DNA from: Heliomicrobium gestii
GTDB lineage: Bacteria > Bacillota > Desulfitobacteriia > Heliobacteriales > Heliobacteriaceae
Reading direction: 5' to 3'
DNA: 64,000 nt
Assembly: GCF_009877435.1 (NCBI RefSeq)
Contig: NZ_WXEX01000001.1
Location: 124,001-188,000, forward strand
In this document: positions 25,375 to 33,652 of the stretch, one piece after another
Layout of the letters: each line of letters opens with the position of its first letter
Position numbering within the stretch: the stretch's first letter is position 1
The notes under the pieces: generated by a model
Database searches by the model: none
What the model saw: only the letters and a program-made list of their open reading frames with translations
What the model was told of the DNA's origin: nothing
Translations under genes and position numbers: made by a program

Positions 25375-27342
25375 CTAAAACCCAAAGGCCATCAATCCCT
25401 GATATAGGCTTGCCACAAACAGCGACCACCGGAGGGCTGCCGCGCGATTCGGTTCTTTCGCCCAGTAATTGTTCAACCGATTGATGTCCAGGGCCAGTTT
25501 CTCCCCAGGGTCGACGACGACCGCCTCCGGCGCCGCGCCGGACAGGGTAAATTCCTTATACCGGCCTCCGTCCTCCCAGAAAAGGGATTGCACGTGCCCG
25601 TCTTTTCCGATAACGGCAATTTCAACGGGCGCCTGCAGTTCGCCCCGGCGATCGATGCGAATCGTCCAGGCGGGGCCATCGGGGGTATTCGCCGTCCGGA
25701 CAGAGCCGATGGCGTAGTCAAGGGCGCCGGGGGTGGACAGCCACTGTTGGAACAATATTGACGCCCGATCGCCTGCCTTTTCGGCGACGATGCGCAGAAA
25801 ATCATTCGTCCCGGGATGGCGGAAGGACCAGCGGCTGAAATAGGATGACAGGAGCGCCTGCATCTTTTCTTCGCCGATCAACCGTTCCAGCGAATAGAGG
25901 GCGAGGGCGGCCCGGTTGTAGACAGAAACGGCGTAAGACTGTTCGGAGGCGAACTTCCAGGAGTCCAGCCGGATCGGATCAGGGACCCAGGGGCCGAGGG
26001 CGGCGCGGAAGAGCCCCGGGCAACCGTCCCGCAAGGGTTGGTTTAGGAGCGGAAGGCCAAAGAGACGAAAGGGGACGCGCGTGTCCGGTTTGTAGCCTGC
26101 GAGGATTTTGCCCTCGGCATAGCTGGTCATGCCTTCGTCCAGCCAGGCTTCCTCAAACTCATTGCTCGCCACCAGGCCATACCAGTACTGGTGGGCGGCT
26201 TCGTGGATGAGCACGCGGTCCAACTCGGCAGAGCCTTCGCCGGGGAAGTTGGGCGTGCCGCCGGTGATCAATGTCGGATATTCCATCCCGCCGGCGCCGG
26301 GGGCGTCGTTGGGCGGGTCGATCACGGTGAGGGTGGCATAGGGGTAGGCTCCGTATGTGGCAAGCCCTTCCAGGGCGGCGGCGACGGCGTTCAATTGCCG
26401 TTCCGCCGTATGGATATGGTCGGCTTGGCAATAAAGGCGGATCTCCACCGGCCGCCCTCCTTGGGGTGTGACGGTCCGGGTGAAGAGGTGAAAGCGCGGG
26501 TCGGCGGACCAGGCGAAGTCGTGAACCCAGGCCTGACCAAAGCGGACCGTTTTAAGGCTGTCTTGCGCCACCGGCGGCGCTGTTTCCTGACCGGTGGCGC
26601 CGAGGGTGTACTCTTTTGGCAGGGTGATCTGCACGTCATAGTTGGCGAAATTGGCGTAAAACTCGCTGTTGGCATGGAATTGGCGCAGGTTGAACCCCTC
26701 TTTCGTCCGGCCCCGCTGCCCGTACCGCTCAAAGGCGGCCAGTTTGGGATACCACTGACCGGCCATGACAAAGGGGCCTGCCGTGCCGGAACGGGCGTAG
26801 ACGCGGGGCAGCCGGGTGCGAAACTCCATCGTCAACGCCATTGTCTGGCCGGGACGGAGAGGGCGGGGGAGATCGATGGCGGCCAGGGTTTTGTCATCGA
26901 GGTTGTTGTCATCCGGTTGGATATAGCGGAAGGCTTCTGTCACGTCGACGCTTTGCCCGTCCACATTGGCGATGATCCGGGTGATTTCCATTTCACCGTC
27001 GTCGCCCTGACCGGCCGCATAGCCCCGGTGTCTGCCTGACGATTCCTTCTGGAAGGTGGAGCCGGGCCGGAAGGCGTTGGGGTAGAGGTGGAGCGCCAAC
27101 TGGTCCAAGGGCTGGGCGCCGGGGAAACGCCAAGTCAGGTCCACTCGTCCGACGATGGATGTCGTTTCAGGGAAATATCGGCACTGGATCCGGTAATCGA
27201 GGGGCGGCGCTGAGGCCGGCAGCGGTGGTTTCTCGGCAGAGGCTGCCGGAAGCCAGGGGAGAGCGAGAGGGCCGGGCGGGAAAAGAGTCATCGCCGATAG
27301 GGCGATTGAAAAAAAGAGGATCATTGCAGCGCGGGCAGCCAT
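25375..27342 (-). CDS. Secreted M1-family metallopeptidase
   Basis: 655 residues. An N-terminal signal peptide (about 1-37, ending near PAASAEK) is followed by an M1-type peptidase: the zinc motif HEAAHQYW at about 380 and the third ligand in NEFEEAWLDEG about 19 residues on. The usual aminopeptidase GxMEN motif is represented by AGGMEYP. A C-terminal domain begins around 540. It starts at an ATG nine bases after AAGGAG. It probably acts outside the membrane on peptides or wall-related substrates. The C-terminus LYQGLMAFGF is hydrophobic. Substrate unknown. Confidence 0.88.
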   Translation of the reverse strand: MAARAAMILFFSIALSAMTLFPPGPLALPWLPAASAEKPPLPASAPPLDYRIQCRYFPETTSIVGRVDLTWRFPGAQPLDQLALHLYPNAFRPGSTFQKESSGRHRGYAAGQGDDGEMEITRIIANVDGQSVDVTEAFRYIQPDDNNLDDKTLAAIDLPRPLRPGQTMALTMEFRTRLPRVYARSGTAGPFVMAGQWYPKLAAFERYGQRGRTKEGFNLRQFHANSEFYANFANYDVQITLPKEYTLGATGQETAPPVAQDSLKTVRFGQAWVHDFAWSADPRFHLFTRTVTPQGGRPVEIRLYCQADHIHTAERQLNAVAAALEGLATYGAYPYATLTVIDPPNDAPGAGGMEYPTLITGGTPNFPGEGSAELDRVLIHEAAHQYWYGLVASNEFEEAWLDEGMTSYAEGKILAGYKPDTRVPFRLFGLPLLNQPLRDGCPGLFRAALGPWVPDPIRLDSWKFASEQSYAVSVYNRAALALYSLERLIGEEKMQALLSSYFSRWSFRHPGTNDFLRIVAEKAGDRASILFQQWLSTPGALDYAIGSVRTANTPDGPAWTIRIDRRGELQAPVEIAVIGKDGHVQSLFWEDGGRYKEFTLSGAAPEAVVVDPGEKLALDINRLNNYWAKEPNRAAALRWSLFVASLYQGLMAFGF

Positions 27343-27507
27343 GCCTAACCACTCCTTGCGGGCGAATCCTTTTTCTCCCTATAGCATGCCAGTTCCGGCG
27401 GTAGAACATGACAGCGCCTTGATTGCCTTGGTTCTACCGTTGGTTCTAGTGAAGAACCACGGCGCATAGGGTGTGGGATAGACGGGCCTTGGGAAGGAGG
27501 GAGGACG

Positions 27508-27630
27508 GTGGGCAATCCCCTCGACGGAACGGCCTTTGAGTTTTTGCGCTGGGCCTGGTGGAGCCTGCACATCCCGGTGATCATGATACTCTTTTACCTC
27601 GGCCACCGCTATTGGCCGAAGCGTCGCTGA
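27508..27630 (+). CDS. Small membrane protein, 40 residues
   Basis: A GTG at 27508, seven bases after AGGAGG, opens a 40-residue frame closed by TGA. The product starts MGNPLDGTAFEFLRW, has one transmembrane helix (about 16-31) and ends in the basic tail HRYWPKRR, so a single-pass protein with its C-terminus inside. Too short for routine gene finders. No family recognised. Confidence 0.6.
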   Translation: MGNPLDGTAFEFLRWAWWSLHIPVIMILFYLGHRYWPKRR

Positions 27631-27794
27631 TTTTTAACGGAGCGCTCACACTTCCGTAACGCCGCAGTGCTATGCTGTCTCTGTGAAGGGGCAGCGAAGA
27701 AATGCACTACGCCGGATTCAGCCTGAAAAGGCGGGATATTCTAATGTGGGATTCAGAGCCCATGGGGGACTCTTTGGTTAACACCAGCGATCTA

Positions 27795-27825
27795 TCCCGG
27801 CCGGCGACGGTCGGGAATTTTTTTG
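27795..27825 (+). terminator. Intrinsic terminator in the region before the 99-residue gene
   Basis: Stem CCCGGCC/GGTCGGG with a six-base loop followed by ATTTTTTT. It stands between the 40-residue gene and the 99-residue gene and shows that an open frame crossing it (27702-27935) is not a gene. It could also act as an attenuator in a leader. Confidence 0.7.
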
Positions 27826-27925
27826 TTAATTTGCCCCCCAGCAATTTCCTTCTTCAGGAACCCGCCGCCTGCTGCCGTAATACCATGGTTGCAGATGAGA
27901 TTTTGTTTTTGGGAGGCAGCGGGTT

Positions 27926-28225
27926 ATGGATTTGAACAACCTGAAAGAGGTTCTGGCCCAGTTGATGAATCAAGGGAACCTAAATCTACCCATTGGCGCG
28001 GAACAGGAAAAGCAGGTCAAAGGGTTCATGGACAAGGTGAAACAGAAGAAGGGTTTGTCTGATGCTGAGCGCAACCAGGCCGTTCAACTGGTGTCGCAGT
28101 TTACGCGCTACCTGTCGCCGGAACAGGGCAACCAGATCAAAGGCCTCCTCGATCAACTGATGAAGACCCAGAAGGTGTCTGACAAAGACAAGGCCGCTTT
28201 GGAGCAGATTCGAAAAATGCTGTAG
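27926..28225 (+). CDS. Hypothetical helical protein, 99 residues
   Basis: GGGAGG lies nine bases before the ATG and a strong GC-rich terminator follows. The protein is soluble, charged and predicted all-helical, with two similar halves (KQVKGFMDKVKQKKGLSDAE and NQIKGLLDQLMKTQKVSDKD, each twenty residues). The length and helical style recall small sporulation proteins such as the SpoVIF type, but I cannot show that. Function unknown. Confidence 0.75.
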   Translation: MDLNNLKEVLAQLMNQGNLNLPIGAEQEKQVKGFMDKVKQKKGLSDAERNQAVQLVSQFTRYLSPEQGNQIKGLLDQLMKTQKVSDKDKAALEQIRKML

Positions 28226-28266
28226 GATCGATAGGGCGCCCTCACCGCAATCGAATGCGCAACGAG

Positions 28267-28294
28267 AAACCCCCCGCCGAGGGCGGGGGGTTTT
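28267..28294 (+). terminator. Terminator of the 99-residue gene
   Basis: ACCCCCCGCC/GGCGGGGGGT stem with a three-base loop, then TTTT. Confidence 0.85.
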
Positions 28295-28450
28295 GCGATC
28301 CAGGCATTTTGGCCTTGCGATTGCGCTTGTGGTATCATAATGATATTCAGGCTTTTAGGGGACAGGCAACGGGCAAACAATTCGATAAATCAGATGCCTA
28401 TAGGGGATCACTCACGACTCGAGATAGAACGTTGAAAGGGAGCGAGGAAC

Positions 28451-28654
28451 ATGAACCCCATCAAAGATCAGGTCTTTCGCATCATTCTGGAACAGGGCGA
28501 GACAACGATGGACAACCTTATCGTGCAAATGTTCGGCGGCAGCCTGATTTCAGCTGGACAGATGGCGGAACTGGATCAGGCTGTCAATGCCTTGGCGGCG
28601 GAAGGGAAGGTTGAACGGAATCTGCTGGGCCTGCGTCCTATCGCGCGGGATTGA
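28451..28654 (+). CDS. Hypothetical protein, 67 residues
   Basis: GGGAGCGAGGAAC precedes the ATG. The protein is soluble and mostly helical, with a pattern like a small winged-helix fold (IKDQVFRIILEQGETTMDNL, then AELDQAVNALAAEGKVER and LLGLRPIA). This resembles a short DNA-binding or protein-binding winged helix but no family is recognised. Its end lies 35 bp from the convergent ABC permease gene. Confidence 0.65.
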   Translation: MNPIKDQVFRIILEQGETTMDNLIVQMFGGSLISAGQMAELDQAVNALAAEGKVERNLLGLRPIARD

Positions 28655-28689
28655 CGCGAGGCGAACGGGAAGGGAGCCCCAATGTTTCT

Positions 28690-29853
28690 CTAGCGAAGTG
28701 CTTCCACCGGATCCATGGCGGCCGCTTGCGCCGCCGGCTGGAGAGCGGCGAGCGCGCCCAGCAGCAACGCCAGGAGGATGCCGCCAGCCCATGGCAGCGC
28801 TGGGAAGGCAAGGGGAAAGCCCGCTCCGATCACCATGGGCGCGAGGGCAAAGGCAAGCCCGTATCCGCTCACGCCCCCGGCAAAGGCGCCCGTTCCGGCC
28901 AAAAGCATGCCCTCGCTGATGAGGATCTGCCGGACGAAAGCCGGACGATACCCCAGAGCGGCCAGGAGCCCCAGTTCGCCCCGTCGCTCATGGATGGCGC
29001 TGTTCATGGTCACATAGAGCAGCAATGAGGAGATCGCCAGGACGGTGACCGCCACCAGGGATGCAAAACGCTGCAGGCTGTCCGCCATTTCCTGGCGGGA
29101 GGCGGCGGCGCCAGGGTTGGTCTCTCCTTGTACGCGAACGGAAGATCCCAGGCGTGCCTGGAGTTGATGGGCTGCATTGACACCGTCTTGCGCCGTCAAG
29201 ACCTCGACGAAGGTGAGCTTGTTTTCTTTCCCCGGCCACTGCTGCAACCGGGCGAGATCAGTGAAAATGAGGCGGTCTTCCTCAGTGCCCATCTCCTGCA
29301 ACACGGCGGCGACGGTTCCATTAAGGATGGCCCCGTTTTCCCCGGTGATCTGCAGGGGGGAACCGGCATGCAGTTGCAGCGTTGCGGCGACGGTGGATCC
29401 CACCAAAAAACGGCTTTTCGACAGGTCTCCGGCAAGGGGCGCTTCTTCACTGAAGCGCCAATTCTTTTTTACGTCTACCTCATCGTCGATGTTTGCGCCG
29501 ACGATCAGCGCCTTTTGCCCGTTGACGCGGCATGGCGTCACCAGTTTGGGCAACAGCCTGCCGGCGCCGTTGAGTTGTTCCAGCGTATCAGGGGGCAAAT
29601 CGCCTTCGCTGATAGCCACACCGGAGGCGACGGGAATGCCGGCGTAGGAAAAAGCGATCGACGCGGCAGGCGGCATGACCTGGAGCAACGTGCCGACGTT
29701 GGCCGTCTCCTTTTTTGCCGCTTCGGTCACACCGTCGGACAGGGTGACCAGGGAAAAGAGGGTGGCCCAGCAGACGGCAAAACCCAGCAGGATGGGCAGG
29801 CTTTTGCCGGGTCGCCGGACTAACGAAGCGATGATCAGTTGCAGCCATGTCAT
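28690..29853 (-). CDS. FtsX/MacB-type ABC permease (second permease of the DUF2318 locus)
   Basis: 387 residues: an N-terminal transmembrane helix, a large extracytoplasmic domain (about 45-255) and three C-terminal helices, the MacB/FtsX plan. It overlaps the ATPase gene by four bases (ATGA), so the two are translationally coupled. It is the last gene of a four-gene minus-strand run: DUF2318 protein, permease, ATPase, permease. A similar set is found beside p19 and ftr1 iron-uptake genes in Campylobacter and others, so an iron-related role is likely. I see no terminator after it. Confidence 0.88.
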   Translation of the reverse strand: MTWLQLIIASLVRRPGKSLPILLGFAVCWATLFSLVTLSDGVTEAAKKETANVGTLLQVMPPAASIAFSYAGIPVASGVAISEGDLPPDTLEQLNGAGRLLPKLVTPCRVNGQKALIVGANIDDEVDVKKNWRFSEEAPLAGDLSKSRFLVGSTVAATLQLHAGSPLQITGENGAILNGTVAAVLQEMGTEEDRLIFTDLARLQQWPGKENKLTFVEVLTAQDGVNAAHQLQARLGSSVRVQGETNPGAAASRQEMADSLQRFASLVAVTVLAISSLLLYVTMNSAIHERRGELGLLAALGYRPAFVRQILISEGMLLAGTGAFAGGVSGYGLAFALAPMVIGAGFPLAFPALPWAGGILLALLLGALAALQPAAQAAAMDPVEALR

Positions 29854-30518
29854 CGCAATCGCCCGTCTTTCATGTGGATGATCCGGGAGGCGTGGTTCAG
29901 GTGGTCGGGGTTGTGGGTGACCATGACGATGGTCATCCCAGAACGGTTCAACTGGCCGAACAAGTCCATGATCTGTTCGCCCGTCTGGCTGTCCAGTGCG
30001 CCTGTCGGTTCATCGGCCAGGATCAGCGCCGGCTTGTTGATGAGCGCCCGGGCGATGGCGACTCGTTCCTGTTCACCGCCGGAAAGCTGACCTGGCAGAT
30101 GACGCTCTCGCCCGGAAAGGCCCATCTGTTCCAGCAGTTCTTGGGCGCGGCGTCGTTGTTCCCGCGCGGGAACGGCGGTGACTGCCAGCGGCAGCATGAC
30201 ATTCTCCAATGCAGTGAGATAGGGCATGAGATGAAACTGTTGAAAGACAAAACCGATGTATTCGCGGCGAAAATCGGCCCTCTGCTCGCCCGGCAGGCGG
30301 TACAGGTCGATCCCGTCGATGATCAGGTCGCCGCTGTCAGGCCGGTTGAGGCCGCCGATCAGGGTGAGCAGGGTGCTTTTTCCCGAGCCGGAAGGGCCGG
30401 CTAGGGCCAGGAATTCGCCTTCCTGTATGGTGAGGTCGATGTCGTGAAGCACCTCGACCTTGTTGTCGCCATGGCCGTAGCTTTTGCGAAGTTTTTTTGT
30501 GGTTACAAGGGTGTTCAT
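29850..30518 (-). CDS. ABC transporter ATP-binding protein (LolD/MacB type)
   Basis: About 222 residues. Walker [10 protein letters not shown], signature LSGGEQERVAIARAL, Walker [13 protein letters not shown] and the H-loop VTHNPDH are all intact. The start is the ATG at 30518, seven bases after AGGAGG; a more upstream ATG lies ahead of that site. It should energise the two FtsX-type permeases that flank it. ATPases of this type usually power mechanotransmission rather than classical import, which matters for what the system moves. Confidence 0.92.
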   Translation of the reverse strand: MNTLVTTKKLRKSYGHGDNKVEVLHDIDLTIQEGEFLALAGPSGSGKSTLLTLIGGLNRPDSGDLIIDGIDLYRLPGEQRADFRREYIGFVFQQFHLMPYLTALENVMLPLAVTAVPAREQRRRAQELLEQMGLSGRERHLPGQLSGGEQERVAIARALINKPALILADEPTGALDSQTGEQIMDLFGQLNRSGMTIVMVTHNPDHLNHASRIIHMKDGRLR

Positions 30519-30579
30519 GGGAATCCCTCCTAGCTGGGGGTCGCTCATGGGGGCTTCTATGGGGGTGCTTGCGCAGTGT

Positions 30580-31773
30580 TTACAGAGAACGCAGCGCCTC
30601 GACGGGATCCTTTGTCGCGCCTTGCCAGGCGGGAAGGGCCGAAGCGGCGAGGCCCACCAGCAGGGTCAGCGTCGCGGCGACGAAGGCATCGGAGCTTCGA
30701 CTGGCGATAGAGATGTCCATCTGGACGATCAGTGGCGTGGTCCAGCGGGCGAAGGCGAGGCCGGCGCCATATCCGGCGACGCCGGCAGGCAGGGCGAGGA
30801 GCGCTGTTTCCGCCAGAAGGACGCGCAACAGGTGGCTTTTCCGATAACCGAGGGCGCGCAGGAGTCCGAATTCGCGGGTTCGCTCCCGGACACTGGCGGC
30901 GACGAGCAAGAAGACGAGCAGGGAGCCCCCGATCAGGGTGATGGCAGCGACAAGGAGGCTCAAGGCAGTGAAGCGATCGACGATGGCTTCGCGGGCGACA
31001 AGGGCCTCCTTGACGGCTTTTACCTCCGTCCCAGGTAGCGTATGACCGATCTGGCGAGTGATCTCTTCGATGGGACAGGAACTGCAGAGGGCGCTGACTT
31101 CGATAAAGGTCAAACGGTTTCCGATCTGCAACACCTGCTGGGCCTGTCGCCAGTCCATGAAGAGGAGGTGATCCTCTTCGCCGCCGGTAGGCGTCAGGAT
31201 GCCGGTGATGCGGTACCGATGGTCAACGGTGCTCTGGTCGACAGGGGTGTGGTTATCGTCGTCAATGCCGATGACCTGGCCCTTCTGCCATCCTTTTTCA
31301 TGGGCCAGCGCACTGCCAACAATGATGTCGGCGGCTTCGCTGGGTCTATCGCCGTCGATGGTCCACCACTTTTTCATCTTCAGTTCATCGCGGAAGGAGA
31401 CGCCGACGATGGTCGTCGGTTCACCTGTGACGGGGACGATGCCCATCACCTTCGGCGCTACGCGGGCGATGCTCTCGGCGTTGTGGATCCCGCGGATGCG
31501 GTCAAGGGCCCCATCGGTCAGTGAGGGAGCGTCTTCTTCATCCGGGGTCACGGTGACCCCGCCGTAACGGATCGAAAGGTTGTCATTGGCGGGGACAATG
31601 GAGATGTTGGCGCCGATCTGATCGTACGAGTTCGCCACTTCGACCTGCATCGCCCGGCTGGCGGTGAAGAGGGCTGTTGTCACCGCAGCGACCAGAAAGA
31701 GACTGAGGGCGAGAAAGACGGCCCGTCCCCAACGCCGTTTGAGCTGTCTGCTGATGAGGTGCCAGAACGTCAC
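30580..31773 (-). CDS. FtsX/MacB-type ABC permease (first permease of the DUF2318 locus)
   Basis: About 397 residues with one N-terminal helix, a large extracytoplasmic domain and three C-terminal helices. The start is a GTG at 31773, ten bases after an AGGAGG repeat; the ATG 66 bases upstream has no such site. The extracytoplasmic domain contains a short Cys pair region (SALCSSCPIEE) not seen in the other permease, which may take part in metal or redox chemistry. It lies between the DUF2318 gene and the ATPase gene, 186 bp and 61 bp away. Confidence 0.88.
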   Translation of the reverse strand: MTFWHLISRQLKRRWGRAVFLALSLFLVAAVTTALFTASRAMQVEVANSYDQIGANISIVPANDNLSIRYGGVTVTPDEEDAPSLTDGALDRIRGIHNAESIARVAPKVMGIVPVTGEPTTIVGVSFRDELKMKKWWTIDGDRPSEAADIIVGSALAHEKGWQKGQVIGIDDDNHTPVDQSTVDHRYRITGILTPTGGEEDHLLFMDWRQAQQVLQIGNRLTFIEVSALCSSCPIEEITRQIGHTLPGTEVKAVKEALVAREAIVDRFTALSLLVAAITLIGGSLLVFLLVAASVRERTREFGLLRALGYRKSHLLRVLLAETALLALPAGVAGYGAGLAFARWTTPLIVQMDISIASRSSDAFVAATLTLLVGLAASALPAWQGATKDPVEALRSL

Positions 31774-31876
31774 CGGGCGATAACCTCCTCCTATGAGCGC
31801 CTTGTGAAACGCTTGCTGACAAGCGCCACGCTTCGGCAAGGCGGCAGGAAATAGGGACTGCCACAGTCCCGGGGTG

Positions 31877-31903
31877 TAAAAAAGGCAGGTGTCAACCTGC
31901 CAA
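31877..31903 (-). terminator. Terminator or attenuator between the DUF2318 gene and the permease gene
   Basis: A 7-bp stem GGCAGGT/ACCTGCC with a four-base loop, followed on the minus strand by TTTTTTA. Placed inside a likely operon, it would reduce transcription of the ABC genes relative to the first gene. Confidence 0.7.
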
Positions 31904-31959
31904 AGAGAGGGGATAAGAAGGCAAGATTCATTTTGCCGCGGAACGTGGGTTTGGGGATG

Positions 31960-32532
31960 TTAGATCCGCGGCTTCCAGTTGGACAAGTCCTGTGCGTTCA
32001 GCAACAATTTGTCGCCGCTCACCTCGTAGGTCAGCGCGTCAGGCGGGTAGGATTGGCAGCCGCCGGCCATGCCTTTCAACGTCTCCAGGTCCCAACGGGT
32101 GTCGCAGGTGTCGCAGGCGACTTGAGTGTTTTTTATGGTGAAATGGGTCCCGTCGCAGGGTTCGCAGACGCTGACGGCGGAGATGACACGGCCGCTTGGC
32201 GCCACATAGGCCATGACAGGGACGGTCTTTTTGCCGTCTTTGAATTCGGCCCGGATCAGGCCTTTTTCTTTGATCACCGCCAACGGCAATTCGACCTTGC
32301 CGTTTTCGGCTTCCAGAGTAGGGATGGGGGCCATGGAAACGATTTTTCCGCTGTAATTGACTTTCGTTCCGATGTTATAGGAGTGGACGGCTTCAGTTCC
32401 CTTCGGGGCGCTGCCCAAAAAAACGTATACGGCGATGGCCGCCACCACGGTTGCGGCAACAGCGCCGGCGTACCACTTGCCAGAGCTTTTTTCGGACTGA
32501 AATTGTTGTCGTTTTTCTTGACGATTGTCCAC
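31960..32532 (-). CDS. DUF2318 membrane-anchored protein (iron-locus Cys-rich protein)
   Basis: 190 residues with one N-terminal transmembrane helix (about 20-40). The C-terminal half carries the DUF2318 signature: CEPCDGTHF, then CDTCDTRWDLETL, then GMAGGCQSYPPDAL. In Campylobacter jejuni the homologue is encoded with P19, an FTR1-like permease, two FtsX-type permeases and an ATPase in an iron-acquisition locus. Here it is the first gene of the run that holds the permeases and ATPase, but P19 and FTR1 are not in this window. The cysteines probably bind metal or act in redox on the outer face. Confidence 0.88.
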   Translation of the reverse strand: MDNRQEKRQQFQSEKSSGKWYAGAVAATVVAAIAVYVFLGSAPKGTEAVHSYNIGTKVNYSGKIVSMAPIPTLEAENGKVELPLAVIKEKGLIRAEFKDGKKTVPVMAYVAPSGRVISAVSVCEPCDGTHFTIKNTQVACDTCDTRWDLETLKGMAGGCQSYPPDALTYEVSGDKLLLNAQDLSNWKPRI

Positions 32533-32666
32533 GATGTCCTCCTGTGTCGCAGGGCCGCGAGATTACAGTTGATTGGGCTCGCTGATGAGGCTTTATAGCT
32601 TGATTGTAGATCTGACTTTTGAAGATTTTATGAAGAATGAGTTCTGAACAAAAAAGACGTTTTTTG

Positions 32667-32701
32667 AACAAGGCGTAAGCATGCAAGCTTTTCGCCTTGT
32701 T
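32667..32701. repeat. Inverted repeat in the divergent intergenic region
   Basis: AACAAGGCG and CGCCTTGTT form a 9-bp outer stem, with an inner AAGC/GCTT pair. A second A6/T6 hairpin lies just upstream (about 32650-32665). They lie between the DUF2318 gene and the CARDB-like gene and could be a terminator for plus-strand leader transcripts or a regulator site. Confidence 0.5.
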
Positions 32702-32770
32702 TGTTGCATAGCGCTGTGCAGGGTTTAGAAATACTGAGTCCGTACGGTTCAAGAGTAAGGAGGCCTGTCG

Positions 32771-33613
32771 ATGCCTATCGAACTTTGGATTGATGATGGA
32801 AAGCCGTGGTACCTCAGCAACAGTATTTGGTTGGTTCCCGGAACGGACCCGGCTGGCGCGCCCGGCCTGCCTGTCGTCGATCGTCCCGCCTTTGTCTGGG
32901 CGCGGGTGATCAATCGCGGGAGCGCCGCTGTGCCTGATGTGACTGTCCGCTTTTACTGGGGCGACCCATCGACACTCATCCGGAGAAAATCAGACGCCAA
33001 ACTGATCGGCGTCAGTAACGTTAGCCTGGCGGCGGGGGAGGCCAAAGAGGTGCTCTGTCTCACCCCCTGGATTCCCGTCTGGGTCAACGGGGGGCATGAG
33101 TGTCTGATCGTGGAGGCCTTTTCTTCCGGCGATCCCCTTTCTCCGCACGGTGAAGATGACCCCTTCAATCCCGTCCGGGATCGCCATACGGCGCAGCGCA
33201 ACCTGGCGGTGCTCAAGGTTTCGTCCTCTGCCCGACTTGTCGTTGCGCCTTTCGCCATCGGCAACTCGCCTCTGTTGCGGGTGAAAGAAGTGACCGTCCG
33301 GGTCAAGCGCCTGCCGCTTCGCAACATGGAAGAAGGCAAGACGCTGTTCGGATTCACCCGGTTACCGGAGGAGATGACCGATGATTTAATGTATGGGATC
33401 CGGCCCTTCCGTTGCGGCGAGCCGGTCGAAGAGAGCGGTGAGCCGGTGTTGACGATACCACTAGAGCCGGATCGAAAGCAGGCGATGGCCTTTACGCTGA
33501 AACTGCCTGAAAGGCGCGACGCCGGCGCCTGCTTTCTCATCGAGCAATTCGTTCATGACCAGGTGGTGGGCGGCATCGTTGCGCTGATCACACCGGAACA
33601 TCTCAATGATTAG
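32771..33613 (+). CDS. CARDB-like hypothetical protein
   Basis: 280 residues, no signal peptide or membrane segment. The first 150 residues follow a CARDB/Ig-like pattern: a lead stretch about being worn at a surface is absent, but ARVINRGSAAVPDVTVRFYW and SLAAGEAKEVLCLTPWIPVW are typical strand and turn motifs. The second half has another beta-rich region. AAGGAGG precedes the ATG by eight bases. A larger partner gene follows 39 bp later. Such folds usually mediate protein contacts at or outside the cell surface, yet this protein has no visible export signal. Function unknown. Confidence 0.75.
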   Translation: MPIELWIDDGKPWYLSNSIWLVPGTDPAGAPGLPVVDRPAFVWARVINRGSAAVPDVTVRFYWGDPSTLIRRKSDAKLIGVSNVSLAAGEAKEVLCLTPWIPVWVNGGHECLIVEAFSSGDPLSPHGEDDPFNPVRDRHTAQRNLAVLKVSSSARLVVAPFAIGNSPLLRVKEVTVRVKRLPLRNMEEGKTLFGFTRLPEEMTDDLMYGIRPFRCGEPVEESGEPVLTIPLEPDRKQAMAFTLKLPERRDAGACFLIEQFVHDQVVGGIVALITPEHLND

Positions 33614-33652
33614 TTTCCGATCACCTCATTTTCTAGAAGGGGGACTATAACC

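Noticed and set aside
27702-27935. 77-codon open frame on the plus strand
   Set aside because: It is crossed by a clear intrinsic terminator and runs into the real start of the 99-residue gene in another frame.
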